A stretch of DNA of 64,000 bases from Lepiota brunneoincarnata (taxonomy: Eukaryota; Basidiomycota; Agaricomycetes; Agaricales; Agaricaceae): positions 1 to 64,000 of the forward strand of contig JAEBUN010000053.1 in the NCBI GenBank assembly GCA_023014365.1, read 5' to 3'. Below are positions 63,607 through 64,000 of the stretch, one piece after another (position 1 is the stretch's first letter; each line of letters begins with the position of its first letter). A program made the position numbers and the translations under genes. Under the pieces are notes generated by a model. That model was not told the DNA's origin and ran no database searches. It saw nothing but the letters and a program-made list of their open reading frames with translations.

Positions 63607-64000
63607 TGTCTGGTGAAGTGGATACCATTACTTACTCTGTTAATTTGTCTTCGTTCTTGATAGATGTGTAATACTTATGTTTTGATTGGTGCCTTCGGAT
63701 AATAGAGAATGTTTGGGCCATTAATATTTTGCTTCTCCAATCAATCCCGATTACCACCCGCAGGCTAGTGCCTGCTCACTCCTGGTTCGGATTGCGTTGA
63801 GAAAACCCTCTCACGCGTCGCGAGCGTTACTTGGAAATGGCACCATGGCTTTTCTCGACTCTTTGACTGGATCACCCTGCCGGGTTTTCGCCCGCCTCTA
63901 GCTACTCCCCGCTCGAGGGCTTTCCATCCCATATAGCTTTCACTGCGAGGACACCTGAGGCCCTGAGGTTGCCATCAAATTTGTGGGGTTGGGGGAATTG
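63607..64000. other. 3' flank, no gene recognised
   Basis: Probable 3' UTR then intergenic DNA. No clear polyadenylation signal or further exon. Confidence 0.4.

Overview
The window looks like a transposon-rich chromosome segment of a basidiomycete fungus, most likely an Agaricomycete. Support for this is (i) fragments of NACHT and NB-ARC/TPR genes of the kind expanded in Agaricomycetes, (ii) a host gene with short 51-60 bp introns, (iii) chromodomain Ty3/gypsy elements, Ty1/copia and Tc1 transposons, and (iv) decay of old copies mainly by C-to-T change at CpG (CGA to TGA stops), as expected for cytosine methylation. The species cannot be named from this sequence.

Layout. 1-6452: an NB-ARC/TPR (NLR-type) gene, broken first by a 349-bp MITE (466-814, TA target duplication) and then by a full-length Ty1/copia element (939-6105) with identical 354-bp LTRs, duplication AGATG and an intact 1423-aa Gag-Pol. 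6453-10446: gene-poor DNA with a ferredoxin-reductase-like NAD-binding fragment, a NACHT fragment and a weak tRNA-like repeat. 10447-59012: one 48.6-kb nest. Its outer element G1 (Ty3/gypsy, + strand) is flanked by ACAAC on both sides. G2 (-), solo LTR S1, G3 (+) and G6 (-) are inserted in G1. G4 (-), G5 (-) and a Tc1 lie in G3; solo LTR S2 and a second Tc1 lie in G6; an LTR of a different family (S3) lies in G2. Most insertions can be confirmed by target-site duplications. 59013-59955: a divergent chimeric relic. 60436-61110: a TPR array closely related to the one cut at 6452. 62108-63606: an apparently intact four-exon host gene for a HotDog/thioesterase-like protein.

The G family is the main biological content. 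Its order is LTR, ORF0 (small two-helix membrane-like ORF), gag (coiled-coil region, capsid, one CCHC knuckle), pol (PR-RT-RNase H-integrase-chromodomain, -1 frame to gag), then a post-integrase ORF3a with three zinc knuckles that overlaps a second long frame, ORF3b. Immediately after the 5' LTR sits a 12-nt sequence complementary to the predicted first bases of the transcript, as in self-priming Tf1/sushi elements. G5 (29251-37444) is the youngest and best-preserved copy: its LTRs differ at two sites, both CpG transitions. It still carries three nonsense codons in the protease region and an ACG where all other copies have the gag ATG. The copia element is the only one that looks fully intact.
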